Below are positions 1-8,930 of a stretch of 64,000 nt of DNA, piece after piece. The notes beneath the pieces are model-generated. The model ran no database searches and had not been told where the DNA came from. It saw nothing but the letters and a program-made list of their open reading frames with translations. How positions within the stretch are numbered: position 1 is the first letter of the stretch; each line of letters opens with the position of its first letter. Made by a program: the position numbers and the translations under genes. Source of the DNA: Haloplanus litoreus (GTDB lineage: Archaea > Halobacteriota > Halobacteria > Halobacteriales > Haloferacaceae); assembly GCF_042677945.1 (NCBI RefSeq), contig NZ_JBHUDN010000001.1. One strand, given 5' to 3'.

Positions 1-1211
1 TCGGCGACGACGGCGAACCCGTCGCCGTCCTCGCCGGCCCGCGCCGCCTCGATGTTGGCGTTCAGCGCCAGCAGGTTCGTCCGGTCGGCCACCTCCGAGA
101 TCACCTCGACCACCTCCTCGATGTCGTCCATCCGATCGCCGAGGGCAGTCACGTCGTCGACGAGTTCCTCGCCGACGTCGACGACGCTCTCGGTCGCTTC
201 GCGTGCGTCCTCGCTCGCGTCCAGTCCCTCGCTGGCCGCGCTCCGGGCCTCGTCGGCCGCCGATTCGACCTCGTCGGTCGTCGCGGCGACTTCCTCGATG
301 CTCGCGCTGAACGACTGCATCTCCTCGGCGCCTTCTTGGAGCAGCCCGTTCTGGTCGTCGACGTTCTCCGCGATGTCGGATGCGGCCGCCGCCGTCCGGT
401 CGATGGCGTCCGCCAGCGACTGCGTCTCGGAATCGACCTCGCTGGCCAGATTCTCGAACTCCTCGGCCGTGCGGTTCAACTCCGTGACGACTCCCGCGAG
501 GCGGTCGTCGACGGCGCGGCCGTCGGCGTCGAAGGCGGCCCGGGAGTCGAGGTGTCCGTCCGCCAGGTCGTTGAGCGTTCCCCGGACCTCGTCGACGAGG
601 TCGGCGACCGCTTCCTGGCGTTTCACCTCCGCGGTTCGGTCCCGAATCGCCTGGATGACCGCCACGAACTCGCCGTCCTCGTACAGCGGCATCGACGTGT
701 GCCGGAAGTGGCGGGTGTCGCCCCGGCGGTCGGTCAGCGTCTCGTCGGCGGCGTACAGCGATAGCTCCCCGTCTTCGAGGTCGATGCCCTCGCGCTCGTC
801 GGCCGATTCTGGCGATTCCAGCACCACCTGGGCCAGCATCTCCCGATCACGGCCGTCGGGGTAGAACACCGTACTCGGCGCCGTCGCCCCGATGGCGACG
901 TCGTCACCGTTCCCGGTGAGTTCCTCGATACTGTGATTCCACGCCGCGATCGATCCGGAGCGGTCGAGGATGAACACCGGCATCCCGACGCCGTCGATCA
1001 GGACGTCGTCGTCGACGTTTAGCTCCACGTCGGCGGGGTCGCTCGCTCCGTTCGCCGCTCCCGTTTCGTCCGGTTCGGCCGCCGTCCCGTCCGATTCGAT
1101 GGTGACGGACTCCGTGTTCGCTTCGGCGCGCCCACCGTCGGTTCGAATCGAGCCGGCGTGCGCGTCGGCTACCGACGGGCATACTCCTTGTGAGTCGGGA
1201 GCGTGGTTCAT
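1..1211 (-). CDS. Htr-type methyl-accepting chemotaxis transducer, C-terminus cut by window edge
   Basis: The reading frame runs from an ATG at 1211 to the left edge, so the C-terminal end lies outside the window. About 403 residues are visible. A low-complexity acidic N-terminus is followed by a PAS-like sensor region (roughly residues 65-190, including GMPVFILDRSG and an AWNHS motif). A long helical region then contains the conserved tip of chemotaxis receptors (VADRTNLLALNANIEAARAG). No transmembrane segment is visible, so it is probably a cytoplasmic transducer that senses a soluble or redox signal through PAS and controls CheA. A TATA-like box 29 nt upstream supports the start as leaderless. 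The ligand cannot be told from the sequence. Confidence 0.9.
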   Translation of the reverse strand, partial: MNHAPDSQGVCPSVADAHAGSIRTDGGRAEANTESVTIESDGTAAEPDETGAANGASDPADVELNVDDDVLIDGVGMPVFILDRSGSIAAWNHSIEELTGNGDDVAIGATAPSTVFYPDGRDREMLAQVVLESPESADEREGIDLEDGELSLYAADETLTDRRGDTRHFRHTSMPLYEDGEFVAVIQAIRDRTAEVKRQEAVADLVDEVRGTLNDLADGHLDSRAAFDADGRAVDDRLAGVVTELNRTAEEFENLASEVDSETQSLADAIDRTAAAASDIAENVDDQNGLLQEGAEEMQSFSASIEEVAATTDEVESAADEARSAASEGLDASEDAREATESVVDVGEELVDDVTALGDRMDDIEEVVEVISEVADRTNLLALNANIEAARAGEDGDGFAVVA

Positions 1212-1233
1212 GACCGAGTCGTCGACACCCCCC

Positions 1234-1243
1234 TTCTTAACGC
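1234..1243 (-). promoter_or_regulatory. TATA-like box of the transducer gene
   Basis: On the minus strand this reads GCGTTAAGAA, centred about 29 nt before the ATG at 1211. This fits haloarchaeal leaderless promoters and supports that start codon. Confidence 0.55.
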
Positions 1244-1316
1244 TTTCCTGCGGTTCTCAGCGGTGAGAACGGCGACGCGTCAGGCTCATCCGTGCGGGGT
1301 CGCTACGGGAGCGGTG

Positions 1317-3053
1317 ATGGACCCGAGTGCGGTTCGAGCGCGCGCTGCCGACCTGCCCCGCGATCCGGGTGTCTACCTCTTCTACGAGGGCGAGGAGGTG
1401 CGATACGTCGGCAAGGCGGTCGACCTCCGGGACCGGGTCCGTTCCTACGCCGACCCGCGGAGCGACCGTATCCGCCGAATGGTCGAGCGGGCCGACCGCA
1501 TCGACGTCGCCGTCACCGACACCGAGACGCAGGCCCTGCTGCTGGAGGCGAACCTCATCAAACGCCACCAGCCCCGGTACAACGTCCGTCTGAAGGACGA
1601 CAAGTCCTATCCGCTCGTCCAACTCACTGACCACCCGATTCCGCGAATCGAGGTGACCCGGGACCCCGACGAGGGAGCGACCGTGTTCGGTCCCTTCACC
1701 GAGAAGGGCAGCGTCGAGGCGGTCGTGAAGGCGATCCGTGCGGTGTACGGCCTCCGTGGCTGTTCCGATCACAAGTATCGCGGCCGTGACCGTCCCTGCC
1801 TCGATTACGAGATGGGCCTGTGCAGTGCGCCCTGTACCGACGAAATCGACGCGACGTCCTACGCCGAGGACGTCCGTGCTGCCGTCCGCTTCTTCGAGGG
1901 CGAGACGGGCGCGCTGGCCGACCCGCTGCGACGGGAGATGGCGGCCGCTGCCGAGGCCCGATCCTTCGAGCGCGCCGCCAACCTCCGGGACCGACTCGAC
2001 ACCGTCGAATCCTTCCACGGATCTGGCGGCGAGGCCGTCGCGTCGCCGGCCGACGAGCGCACCGTCGACGTCCTCGGGGCGGCCGTGGAGGGCGACCGAG
2101 CGACCGTCGCTCGCCTCCACAGCGAACGCGGCCAACTCGTCGACCGTTCCCGTCACCGCCTCGACGCCCCCGAGGGCGAGGATCGCGTCGAAACCCTTCT
2201 CGCGGCGTTCGTCCCCCAGTACTACGCCGACCGGGAACTCCCCGACGCCATCCTCTGCTCGGAGCGCCTCGACGACGACGAGGTGCTCGCGTGGCTCGAC
2301 GCCGAGGGCGTCGCCGTCCGGGTTCCCGGTGCCGGCCGCGAGGCGAAACTGGTGGACCTCGCGCTGAAGAACGCCCGCAGTCGGCCGGGCCGCGACGACG
2401 AGGCCGCTCGCCTCGCCGAGGCACTCGGCCTCGACGGACGGGTCGAACGCATCGAGGGGTTCGACGTGAGCCACTCCGGCGGACGAGCGGTCGTCGGAAG
2501 CGACGTCTGCTTCGTCGACGGCAGCGCGGAGAAGACGGCCTACCGGCGGAAGAAACTCACCGAACGGAACGACGACTACGCGAACATGCGCGAACTCGTG
2601 AGCTGGCGGGCAGAACGCGCCGTCGCGGGCGAGGACGACCGACCCGATCCGGACCTCCTCCTGATCGACGGCGGTGAGGGGCAGTTGGCGGCCGCCCGGG
2701 ACGCCCTCGCGGAGGCGGGCTGGGACGTGCCGGCGGTGGCACTCGCCAAGGCGGAAGAGCGGGTGATCACGCCCGAGGGCGGCCACGACTGGGACGACGA
2801 CGCGCCCCACCTCCACCTCCTCCAGCGGGTCCGCGACGAGGCTCACCGTTTCGCCGTCCAGTACCACGGGACCGTCCGCGACGAGGTGTCGACGGCGCTC
2901 GACGAGGTGCCGGGCGTCGGACCGGAGACACGCCGGCGTCTCCTCCGGCGGTTCGGGAGCGTCGAGAACGTGCGCGCGGCCTCGGTCGCGGATCTCCGGG
3001 ACGTAGCGGGCGTCGGCGAGAAGACTGCCGAGGAACTCTCTCGGCGACTGTGA
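1317..3053 (+). CDS. uvrC: UvrABC excinuclease subunit C
   Basis: This 578-residue protein makes the dual incisions in nucleotide excision repair together with UvrA and UvrB. The N-terminal GIY-YIG nuclease domain is visible from about residue 14 (GVY at 18-20, RYVGK at 29-33). Four cysteines at about 149, 161, 169 and 173 match the metal-cluster region. The middle part carries the UvrB-interacting helix. The C-terminal half has the RNase-H-like nuclease motifs (EGFDVSHSGG, LLLIDGGEGQL) and ends in a helix-hairpin-helix pair (DEVPGVGPETRR and DVAGVGEKTAEE). The frame is open upstream to 1203, but the Met at 1317 starts the family's conserved N-terminus. The promoter is not obvious. Confidence 0.95.
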   Translation: MDPSAVRARAADLPRDPGVYLFYEGEEVRYVGKAVDLRDRVRSYADPRSDRIRRMVERADRIDVAVTDTETQALLLEANLIKRHQPRYNVRLKDDKSYPLVQLTDHPIPRIEVTRDPDEGATVFGPFTEKGSVEAVVKAIRAVYGLRGCSDHKYRGRDRPCLDYEMGLCSAPCTDEIDATSYAEDVRAAVRFFEGETGALADPLRREMAAAAEARSFERAANLRDRLDTVESFHGSGGEAVASPADERTVDVLGAAVEGDRATVARLHSERGQLVDRSRHRLDAPEGEDRVETLLAAFVPQYYADRELPDAILCSERLDDDEVLAWLDAEGVAVRVPGAGREAKLVDLALKNARSRPGRDDEAARLAEALGLDGRVERIEGFDVSHSGGRAVVGSDVCFVDGSAEKTAYRRKKLTERNDDYANMRELVSWRAERAVAGEDDRPDPDLLLIDGGEGQLAAARDALAEAGWDVPAVALAKAEERVITPEGGHDWDDDAPHLHLLQRVRDEAHRFAVQYHGTVRDEVSTALDEVPGVGPETRRRLLRRFGSVENVRAASVADLRDVAGVGEKTAEELSRRL

Positions 3054-3320
3054 GCGTGCAGGCGGCGCCGGCCGAAGGGGTCCGCGCTCGCGGGGCGTGG
3101 CGCCGCACTCCCGCGAGCACCCCGCGACCGGGCGTCAGAGCACGGTGTGGATGGTCGCGCCATCGGTCGTAAACGTGCGGCTGGGGTCGGGAGTGAGCCG
3201 GGGTGGCCGTCGTCGCCCCCAAGCGATCGTGATCGCGGCCGCATACCGCCGGCTGTAGGTCGATACGGATAGCCGTCACCCGAGGTGGCGACTATCTCGA
3301 AACAGGAGCCGCCGACAGTA

Positions 3321-4235
3321 TCAGGAGATCTTCTCGTACTGGTCGGCCAGTTTCTCGGCGGCCTCGCCCATCAACTCTTCCTCGTAGTCCTCAAGGTCCC
3401 ACTCGACGACCGCTTCGACGCCGTTCGAACCGAGTTTGACGGGGACGCCGAAGGCGGTGTCCTCGTGGCCGAACTCGCCGTCGAGGACGATGCTTCCCGG
3501 CAGGACTTCGCCGGTGTCCCGGAGGACGGCCTCGACCATGTGGGCGACGCCCGTCGCCGGGCCCCACTCTGTCGCGCCCTTGCGCTCGATGACGTCCATC
3601 GCGGACTCCTGCAGGTTGCCGAGGATCTCCTCGCGTTCCTCGGTCGTGAACTCGGGATCGCGACCGTCGACGCGAACCTTCGAGAAGACGGGCACCTGCG
3701 CGTCGCCGTGTTCGCCCAGAATCGTCGCCTCGACGTTCTGCACTGGGGCGTCGAACCGCTGGGAGAGGACGTAGCGGAAGCGCGCGGAGTCGAGTCTGCC
3801 GCCGAAGCCGATCACCGAGTGTCGATCCCGGTCGCCCGTCTCGTAGAGGTGGCGGTTCAACAGGTCTACGGGGTTCGAGGTGGTGATCGACACGAAGTCG
3901 TCGTTGTACTCGGCGATGGAGGAACCGATGTCCTCCATGATGGGGGCGTTGTCGCCCGCGAGGTCGATCCGGGTCTGCCCCGGTTTGCGCGGGATGCCCG
4001 CCGTGATGACGACCACGTCGGACCCCTCGGTCGCCTCGTAGCCGCCCTGTCGGATGACAGTGTTCGAGTCGTAGGCAACGCCGTGGTTCGTGTCGGCCGC
4101 CTGGCCTACCGTCTCCGCCTCCATATCCGGAATGTCAACGAAGACGAGTTCGTCCGTGATGTCACGGAGTGCGATGTTGTAGCCCGTTGCGGCCCCGACG
4201 GTTCCAGCCGCGCCGATGACGCTCACTTTCGTCAT
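3321..4235 (-). CDS. mdh: Malate dehydrogenase
   Basis: NAD-dependent malate/oxaloacetate interconversion in the TCA cycle; cytoplasmic. The 304-residue length equals that of the well-studied Haloarcula marismortui enzyme as I recall it. Visible features are the Rossmann glycine motif (GAAGTVGAATG, residues 8-18), the substrate loop with arginines (GIPRKPGQTR), the TSNPVD motif and the catalytic histidine in GEHGDAQVPV. Two ATGs are possible (4247 and 4235). The one at 4235 gives the family start MTKVSV and lies about 30 nt from a good TATA box, so it was chosen. The 267 bases between uvrC and this gene hold no gene I can support. Confidence 0.95.
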   Translation of the reverse strand: MTKVSVIGAAGTVGAATGYNIALRDITDELVFVDIPDMEAETVGQAADTNHGVAYDSNTVIRQGGYEATEGSDVVVITAGIPRKPGQTRIDLAGDNAPIMEDIGSSIAEYNDDFVSITTSNPVDLLNRHLYETGDRDRHSVIGFGGRLDSARFRYVLSQRFDAPVQNVEATILGEHGDAQVPVFSKVRVDGRDPEFTTEEREEILGNLQESAMDVIERKGATEWGPATGVAHMVEAVLRDTGEVLPGSIVLDGEFGHEDTAFGVPVKLGSNGVEAVVEWDLEDYEEELMGEAAEKLADQYEKIS

Positions 4236-4260
4236 TTCACGTACCATTGGCCGCGGATTC

Positions 4261-4270
4261 CGATTAAACG
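4261..4270 (-). promoter_or_regulatory. TATA box of mdh
   Basis: Reads CGTTTAATCG on the minus strand, centred 30 nt upstream of the ATG at 4235. It indicates a leaderless mdh transcript and rules against the alternative ATG at 4247. Confidence 0.65.
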
Positions 4271-4381
4271 CTTCGGAACACCCGAATTTCGTCCGCAGTC
4301 GGCGAATGATGGGTCGACGACCGTCGAAAATATCGGGCGAACCCCGTGGGGTTTTTCGACCTCGGCCGCCTTCGGTCGTCC

Positions 4382-5041
4382 ATGAGCGGGTTCGACAAGG
4401 AGGCCGAGCGCGAGCGACTCCGGGAGAAGTACGAACAGGATCAGGAGAAGCGGGCGGCGACCCAGCGCATGAGCGAACTCCTCTTGAAGGGGGCGACGAT
4501 GACCAACAGCCACTGTGACTCCTGTGGCGATCCCATCTTCCGCTACGACGGACAGGAGTTCTGCCCGACGTGTCAGGCCGCGAACGCCGACGACGCCGCG
4601 TCGGCCGAGACGGAACCCGCCGATCCCCCGACCGAGGACGAGACCGCGGCGACCGACGCCGACGAGACGCCGACGGACGAATCACCCGCGGTGACGGCCG
4701 ACGCCGTCACCGACACGACCACCCGACATCCCTCGCCCCCCGCCGTCGACACCCGTGAGCGTCGGCCAGCCCCGACGACCGAGCGGGGCACCGACTCGAC
4801 GGCCGACGCTCGGATGGGCGAACTCGCCGAGGACGACCGGACTTCGGGCGGCGGCGACGCGGCTCCCTCCCGACGTGACGGGTCCTCGCTCGACGACGCC
4901 CGCGCGTCGCTCTCGCGGACGCTCGGCAGGTTCGCGCGGGCGGCGGAGGAGACGGACGACCCACGCCGTGCCGAGGAACTGCTGGGCGCCGCGCGCGAGG
5001 CCGCCGAGACGCTCTCGGCACTCGACGACTGCCGGTTCTAG
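4382..5041 (+). CDS. SSSCA1 (autoantigen p27)-type zinc-ribbon protein
   Basis: A 219-residue protein. The first 40 residues are a charged helix. They are followed by one four-cysteine zinc ribbon (Cys 45, 48, 61 and 64; HCDSCGDPIF...FCPTC) of the Sjogren's syndrome/scleroderma autoantigen 1 family. The next 100 residues are acidic and Thr/Pro-rich, probably disordered, and the last 60 are helical. The function is unknown in archaea; the zinc ribbon suggests nucleic-acid or protein binding. A T-rich TATA-like box at about 4349-4356 lies 29 nt before the ATG, so the start is probably leaderless. The frame is open upstream to 4346 but that extension is not conserved-looking. The 3' end overlaps hef by 4 bp convergently. 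Confidence 0.8.
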   Translation: MSGFDKEAERERLREKYEQDQEKRAATQRMSELLLKGATMTNSHCDSCGDPIFRYDGQEFCPTCQAANADDAASAETEPADPPTEDETAATDADETPTDESPAVTADAVTDTTTRHPSPPAVDTRERRPAPTTERGTDSTADARMGELAEDDRTSGGGDAAPSRRDGSSLDDARASLSRTLGRFARAAEETDDPRRAEELLGAAREAAETLSALDDCRF

Positions 5042-7428
5042 CTGTAGTCGCTCCCGACCACGGTCCGGATGCGGTCGGCGGTCACCTCGCCGACCCCGTC
5101 GACCTCCAGTAAGTCCTCCTCCCGTGCCGTCATCACGGCCTCGACGCTGCCGAAGTGTTCCAGGAGGGCGCGGGCGGTCACCGGCCCGATGTCCGCGATG
5201 GCGCCGACGACGTACTCCTGCTGTTCGTCGAGGGTCTTCGCGCTCTTCTCGCCGTGGACGCTGACGGTCCGGTCGCGCGTCGTCTGTTCGCGCCCCGCGA
5301 GCACCGCCAGCAGGTCGGCGGTGTCGCCCTCGCCCTCCGTGCGCAGAACGCTCACGCCGAAATCGACCGTGAGCGACGCCAGTGCACCCCGGATGGCGTC
5401 GGGGTGGACGTTTCGCTCCTCGTACAGACCCTCGCCCTCCAGCAGGACGACGGGCCGGGCGTAGTGTCGTGAGAGGTCGCCCACCTGGTCGAACAGCGAG
5501 CGGTCGCCGCCGGTGAGAGTGTCGAGGAAGTCCGTGACGGTCTTGCGTTCGATTGCCACGCGGTCCGAGACGACGTAGTCGCCGACCGAGAGCGTCTCCA
5601 GCCGGGTCTCGATCCCGTCGCGCGTCGAGAGGTCCCGTGCGATGGCCGAGTCGAGTTCCCGCTGGTCGACGACGATTTCGACCGTCTCGTCGTCGCCCTC
5701 GGCGGCCGCGACGACGCCGTCGGGATCGGCGGTCGTCCCGTCGTCGCCCTCGTCGTCGCCTTTCTCCCCGAACGCGGCGAGACCCGGCTGAGCCGTCGCG
5801 CCGCCGTCGGCCTCCGTCCCATCGCCGCCGTCGTCGAACGCGTCCAGCGCCGTCTGGCCGTCGTCGAGTTCCGCCGCCATCTCGTCGGCGACGCCTTTCA
5901 GCTTCGCCAGTTCGTCCTCCATCTCCCGCTCCCGGCGGCGAGAGATCCAGAAGAACGCCTCGTCGCGGGTGTCCTCCGCCATGAGGACGACGACTCGGCC
6001 CTCGTCCTGGCGGCCCGTCCGTCCCTTCCGCTGGATGGATCGGATCGCCGTGGGCACGGGTTCGTAAAAGAGGACGAGGTCCACCTCGGGTACGTCCAGG
6101 CCCTCCTCGGCGACGGAGGTGGAGACAAGCACCTCGAACTCGCCGGCCCGGAAGGCATCGAGCGTCTCGCCCTGTTCCGTCTGGGTCATGCCGTCGGAAC
6201 CGTCCTTGTCGCCCTGCCCGACGAACCGCCGGACGTCGAAGCTCTCGGCGAGGAAGTCGGTGAGCGCCTCGGCGGTGTCCCGTGACTCGGTGAAGACGAT
6301 GACGCGCTCACCGCCGCCGATGCCGAGCGTCTGGGCCAGCAACACCCGGGTCTGGCGGAACTTCGGGTGGAGGTCGTCGAAGTCCTCGGCTTTCCGCATC
6401 GCCTCCCGAACTTTCGGCTCCGAGACCAGTCGTTGACTCGCCTTCGACGCGCCGGAGGCGCGGGCGGCGTTCCGCTGGCGCTCGAAGTACCGCCGCAGCG
6501 ACTCCACCGACTGCGTCTCCGCGAGTTCGACCGCCCGACGAAGCTTCATCACCTCGGCGTGGATCGACATCCCCTCGTAGCCCTCCGACTGGTCGGCGTC
6601 GATGAGGTCCTGTAGCTGTCCGCGCATCCGGTTCAGGTCGCGTTGAGAGAGGTCCGGACTGGTCGTGTTCGTCACTCCGAGTTCCTTCAGGCTCTCCAGT
6701 CGGTCGACGATCACCTCGTTGATCGCGTCACGAATCTCTATGACTGCGTCGGGGAGCGTCACCCGCTCCCACTCGACTTCGGTGTCGTGGGTGTACTCGG
6801 CCACGTCGGCGTCGTCCTCGGTCATCACCGCCACCTCGTGCAGACCGAGATTCTCACAGACGGTCATGATCGCCTCCTCGTCGCCGCCGGGCGAGGCGCT
6901 CATCCCCGTCACCAGCGGGGACGCGGCGTCCGCGTGGTAGCGCTCGGCGATGTAGACGTAGGCGTAGTCGCCGGTCGCCCGGTGACACTCGTCGAAGGTG
7001 AGGTGGGTTACCTCCGAAAGCGAGATGCGCCCGCCGATCAGGTCGTTCTCGACGACCTGTGGCGTCGCGATGACGATGCGACTCTCCGCCCAGAGTTCGG
7101 CCCGGTCGTCGGGGCGCACCTCCCCCGTGAAGACGGTGATCTCGTCGTCCGGAATCGTGAGGGCGTCGCGGTAGAACGTGGCGTGTTGCTGGACCAGCGG
7201 CTTGGTCGGCGCGAGAAAGAGCGCCGTGCCGCCCACCCCGTGCAGTCGGTCGGCGGTCACGAGTAGACTCACCGTCGTCTTGCCGAGACCGGTCGGCAGA
7301 CAGACGAGCGTGTGGTCGTCGACGGCGGTGTCCGCGAGCCGTCGTTGGTACTCCCGTCGTTCGATGAATCCCGGCGCGAGCAGGGGGTGGTCGACGTACT
7401 CGGCGTCGCCGTCGTCGGTAGCCGCCAT
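5038..7428 (-). CDS. hef: Hef: SF2 helicase fused to an ERCC4/XPF nuclease
   Basis: Archaeal FANCM/XPF relative of 796 residues that processes stalled replication forks and branched DNA. The N-terminal SF2 helicase shows Walker A (LPTGLGKTT, about 44-52), the DECH box (146-149) and the motif VI region (IQRKGRTGRQ). An acidic, disordered linker of about 70 residues follows. The ERCC4 nuclease domain carries the signature GDYVVSDRVAIERKTVTDF (acid and ERK catalytic residues intact). Two C-terminal helix-hairpin-helix motifs end the protein (DIGPVTARALLEHFG, LEVDGVGEVTADRI). All parts are present, so it is expected to be active as helicase and nuclease. It overlaps the zinc-ribbon gene tail to tail by 4 bp. 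Confidence 0.95.
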   Translation of the reverse strand: MAATDDGDAEYVDHPLLAPGFIERREYQRRLADTAVDDHTLVCLPTGLGKTTVSLLVTADRLHGVGGTALFLAPTKPLVQQHATFYRDALTIPDDEITVFTGEVRPDDRAELWAESRIVIATPQVVENDLIGGRISLSEVTHLTFDECHRATGDYAYVYIAERYHADAASPLVTGMSASPGGDEEAIMTVCENLGLHEVAVMTEDDADVAEYTHDTEVEWERVTLPDAVIEIRDAINEVIVDRLESLKELGVTNTTSPDLSQRDLNRMRGQLQDLIDADQSEGYEGMSIHAEVMKLRRAVELAETQSVESLRRYFERQRNAARASGASKASQRLVSEPKVREAMRKAEDFDDLHPKFRQTRVLLAQTLGIGGGERVIVFTESRDTAEALTDFLAESFDVRRFVGQGDKDGSDGMTQTEQGETLDAFRAGEFEVLVSTSVAEEGLDVPEVDLVLFYEPVPTAIRSIQRKGRTGRQDEGRVVVLMAEDTRDEAFFWISRRREREMEDELAKLKGVADEMAAELDDGQTALDAFDDGGDGTEADGGATAQPGLAAFGEKGDDEGDDGTTADPDGVVAAAEGDDETVEIVVDQRELDSAIARDLSTRDGIETRLETLSVGDYVVSDRVAIERKTVTDFLDTLTGGDRSLFDQVGDLSRHYARPVVLLEGEGLYEERNVHPDAIRGALASLTVDFGVSVLRTEGEGDTADLLAVLAGREQTTRDRTVSVHGEKSAKTLDEQQEYVVGAIADIGPVTARALLEHFGSVEAVMTAREEDLLEVDGVGEVTADRIRTVVGSDYS

Positions 7429-7521
7429 CGTGCGCGATTGGTCGCCGCCGCGGTTAAGCGTTGGCGAATCGCGGTGAAAGTGAACCCATCCCGTGGTAGC
7501 GCCGACACCGACCGGTGGCCG

Positions 7522-7764
7522 TTAGACGATCTGGTCGCCGTCGTCGTCGTAGAGACGGATGGCGTCGACGGGGCAGGTGCGTGCCGCGAACTCCGCGTCG
7601 AGTTCCGCGTCTTCGGGCACCTCGCGGACGAACAGCGCCGGTTCCGTCTCCTCGGCGTCGACCAGGTCGGCCTTCCCGTCGTCGCGGTTCGCCTCGAACG
7701 CTGCCCACTCCTCGACGCACTGGTACATGCCGATACAGGTGTCGCGGTCGAACTCGACGTGCAT
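7522..7764 (-). CDS. Small ferredoxin, [3Fe-4S] type
   Basis: An 80-residue electron carrier with only one cluster motif: Cys10-x5-Cys16 and a distant Cys64-Pro (RTCPVDAI). The second cysteine of a usual CxxCxxC motif is replaced (CIGMYQC), so three ligands remain, as in 3Fe-4S ferredoxins. It is strongly acidic. The ATG at 7764 gives the family-like start MHVEFDRDTC. The longer frame to 7935 runs into the neighbouring gene and is not needed. Its redox partner is not evident from the neighbours, and a regulatory role for the 12-bp palindrome upstream is only a guess. Confidence 0.85.
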   Translation of the reverse strand: MHVEFDRDTCIGMYQCVEEWAAFEANRDDGKADLVDAEETEPALFVREVPEDAELDAEFAARTCPVDAIRLYDDDGDQIV

Positions 7765-7801
7765 ACTGCTCCGTAGTGGGGTCGCAGGCATAGCTGTGGT
7801 G

Positions 7802-7813
7802 GTCCGTACGGAC
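7802..7813. promoter_or_regulatory. Perfect 12-bp palindrome upstream of the ferredoxin gene
   Basis: GTCCGTACGGAC is a perfect palindrome 38 nt upstream of the ferredoxin ATG. Nearby, TGTTGTAA (7814-7821) has its inverted copy TTACAACA around 7871-7878. It could be a regulator site or chance; there is no direct evidence. Confidence 0.25.
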
Positions 7814-7885
7814 TGTTGTAACTGTGTCTCGGTGGTTCGCCGTGACGGTCCGCCGACCGACGGTACTGACTTACAACAGGCCGTC

Positions 7886-8572
7886 TCAGTTGGTCGTCGA
7901 CTTCGACTCGCCGCCGTTGGCCGGGGGTTCCACACCCTCGACTACCTCGGCAATCTCCGTCTCCTTCTCCGTGTCGACGTGCCAGCGGTCGATGCTGTCC
8001 TCGTAGGTCGACAGCCGGTCGCTCACTGCGTCCTTCAGTTCGTCGTCGTTGACGTTCACCTCGAAGATGAACTGGTCCGCGTCGCCGCCACGAGCCGTCT
8101 TCTGGATGTTCGCGCTCACGAGTTCGTTGTCGAAGTAGTACGGCGCGAGCTGAGTCATCACCTTGCGGTAGACGGTGTCCTCGACTGCCCGGAGCGCCTT
8201 CCGGCCGGCCGAGTCGGCGGCGCGGGCGACGTAGTTGATCGAGTCCTGCCAGTGTTCGACGGCACCCCCGTTGTCGCCTTTCTCGGCGCGTTCGTACGAC
8301 TCGGAGAGCTTCTCGCCCGCCGTTCGGAGGTCCTCGTCGGGGTTCTTCCCGGCCTTCTCGCCTTCCCCCTCCGCGACGCTCGCCTGTTCTGCGGTCTTCT
8401 GGTTGACGTCCTCGCCGAGGCGTTCGTGGGACTTGGGGCGCCACTCGTTCCACTCCTCGAACGCCTGACTCTCCGCACCGCCGTCACGGAGCGCCCGCGT
8501 GATACGCTCCCCGTGCTCGACGATGTCGGCCCACGTTCCCCGGCATTTGAATCCGGATACACTCTCTTCCAT
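7886..8572 (-). CDS. Conserved haloarchaeal protein, probably DUF5828 family
   Basis: A 228-residue acidic soluble protein with no signal peptide or membrane segment. It starts MEESVSGFKCRGTW and contains a conserved-looking N-terminal block (VEHGERITRALRD), a Lys/Glu-rich helical middle part and a C-terminal block (FDNELVSANIQKTARGGD). I associate this pattern from memory with the haloarchaeal DUF5828 family. No catalytic motif is visible and the function is unknown. It lies upstream of the ferredoxin gene on the same strand with a 121-bp gap, so co-transcription is uncertain. Confidence 0.7.
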   Translation of the reverse strand: MEESVSGFKCRGTWADIVEHGERITRALRDGGAESQAFEEWNEWRPKSHERLGEDVNQKTAEQASVAEGEGEKAGKNPDEDLRTAGEKLSESYERAEKGDNGGAVEHWQDSINYVARAADSAGRKALRAVEDTVYRKVMTQLAPYYFDNELVSANIQKTARGGDADQFIFEVNVNDDELKDAVSDRLSTYEDSIDRWHVDTEKETEIAEVVEGVEPPANGGESKSTTN

Positions 8573-8617
8573 CGCTTGTCAGGCTCTCATGGTGTCTGCG
8601 TACAAAATCGTTGTGTG

Positions 8618-8842
8618 CTATCGGCCGTATGTCAGCCGGGTGGCGAACGCGTCGAGGCGGCGCTTGACTCGCCCCAGCCACGCCGCCGGCGAGACGGTGC
8701 GAAGTTGGCGTTCGTCGACTTCGATTCGGGCGCTGCCGAACGGGTCGCGCTCCCGCTCGCCCCCGTCGTCGTTCTCGGACGCCACGCTCACGACCGAACT
8801 CATGGCACAACGGCCACAGGCTTCGGTGTCTTTCCCACCCAT
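8618..8842 (-). CDS. Small hypothetical protein with one CxxC pair
   Basis: A 74-residue protein starting MGGKDTEACGRCAMSS, with a single N-terminal Cys-Gly-x-Cys and a basic C-terminus (RLDAFATRLTYGR). I do not recognise it. Support for being real is the TATA-like box TTTAATCC (8870-8877) placed 31 nt upstream of the chosen ATG, as for leaderless haloarchaeal genes. An earlier in-frame ATG at 8863 would sit on top of that box. The lone CxxC could bind half a metal site in a dimer; that is speculation. Confidence 0.5.
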   Translation of the reverse strand: MGGKDTEACGRCAMSSVVSVASENDDGGERERDPFGSARIEVDERQLRTVSPAAWLGRVKRRLDAFATRLTYGR

Positions 8843-8930
8843 CGTACACTCACCTACGGCCACTGACGGATTAAAGCTTGTCGTGCGGGTGACGACGGAC
8901 TTTTGCCTTCGCCACGACAGTGGCTCACGT

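Noticed and set aside
1257..2867. Long open frame on the minus strand opposite uvrC.
   Set aside because: It is a mirror of the uvrC codon pattern, has no recognisable motif and no promoter.
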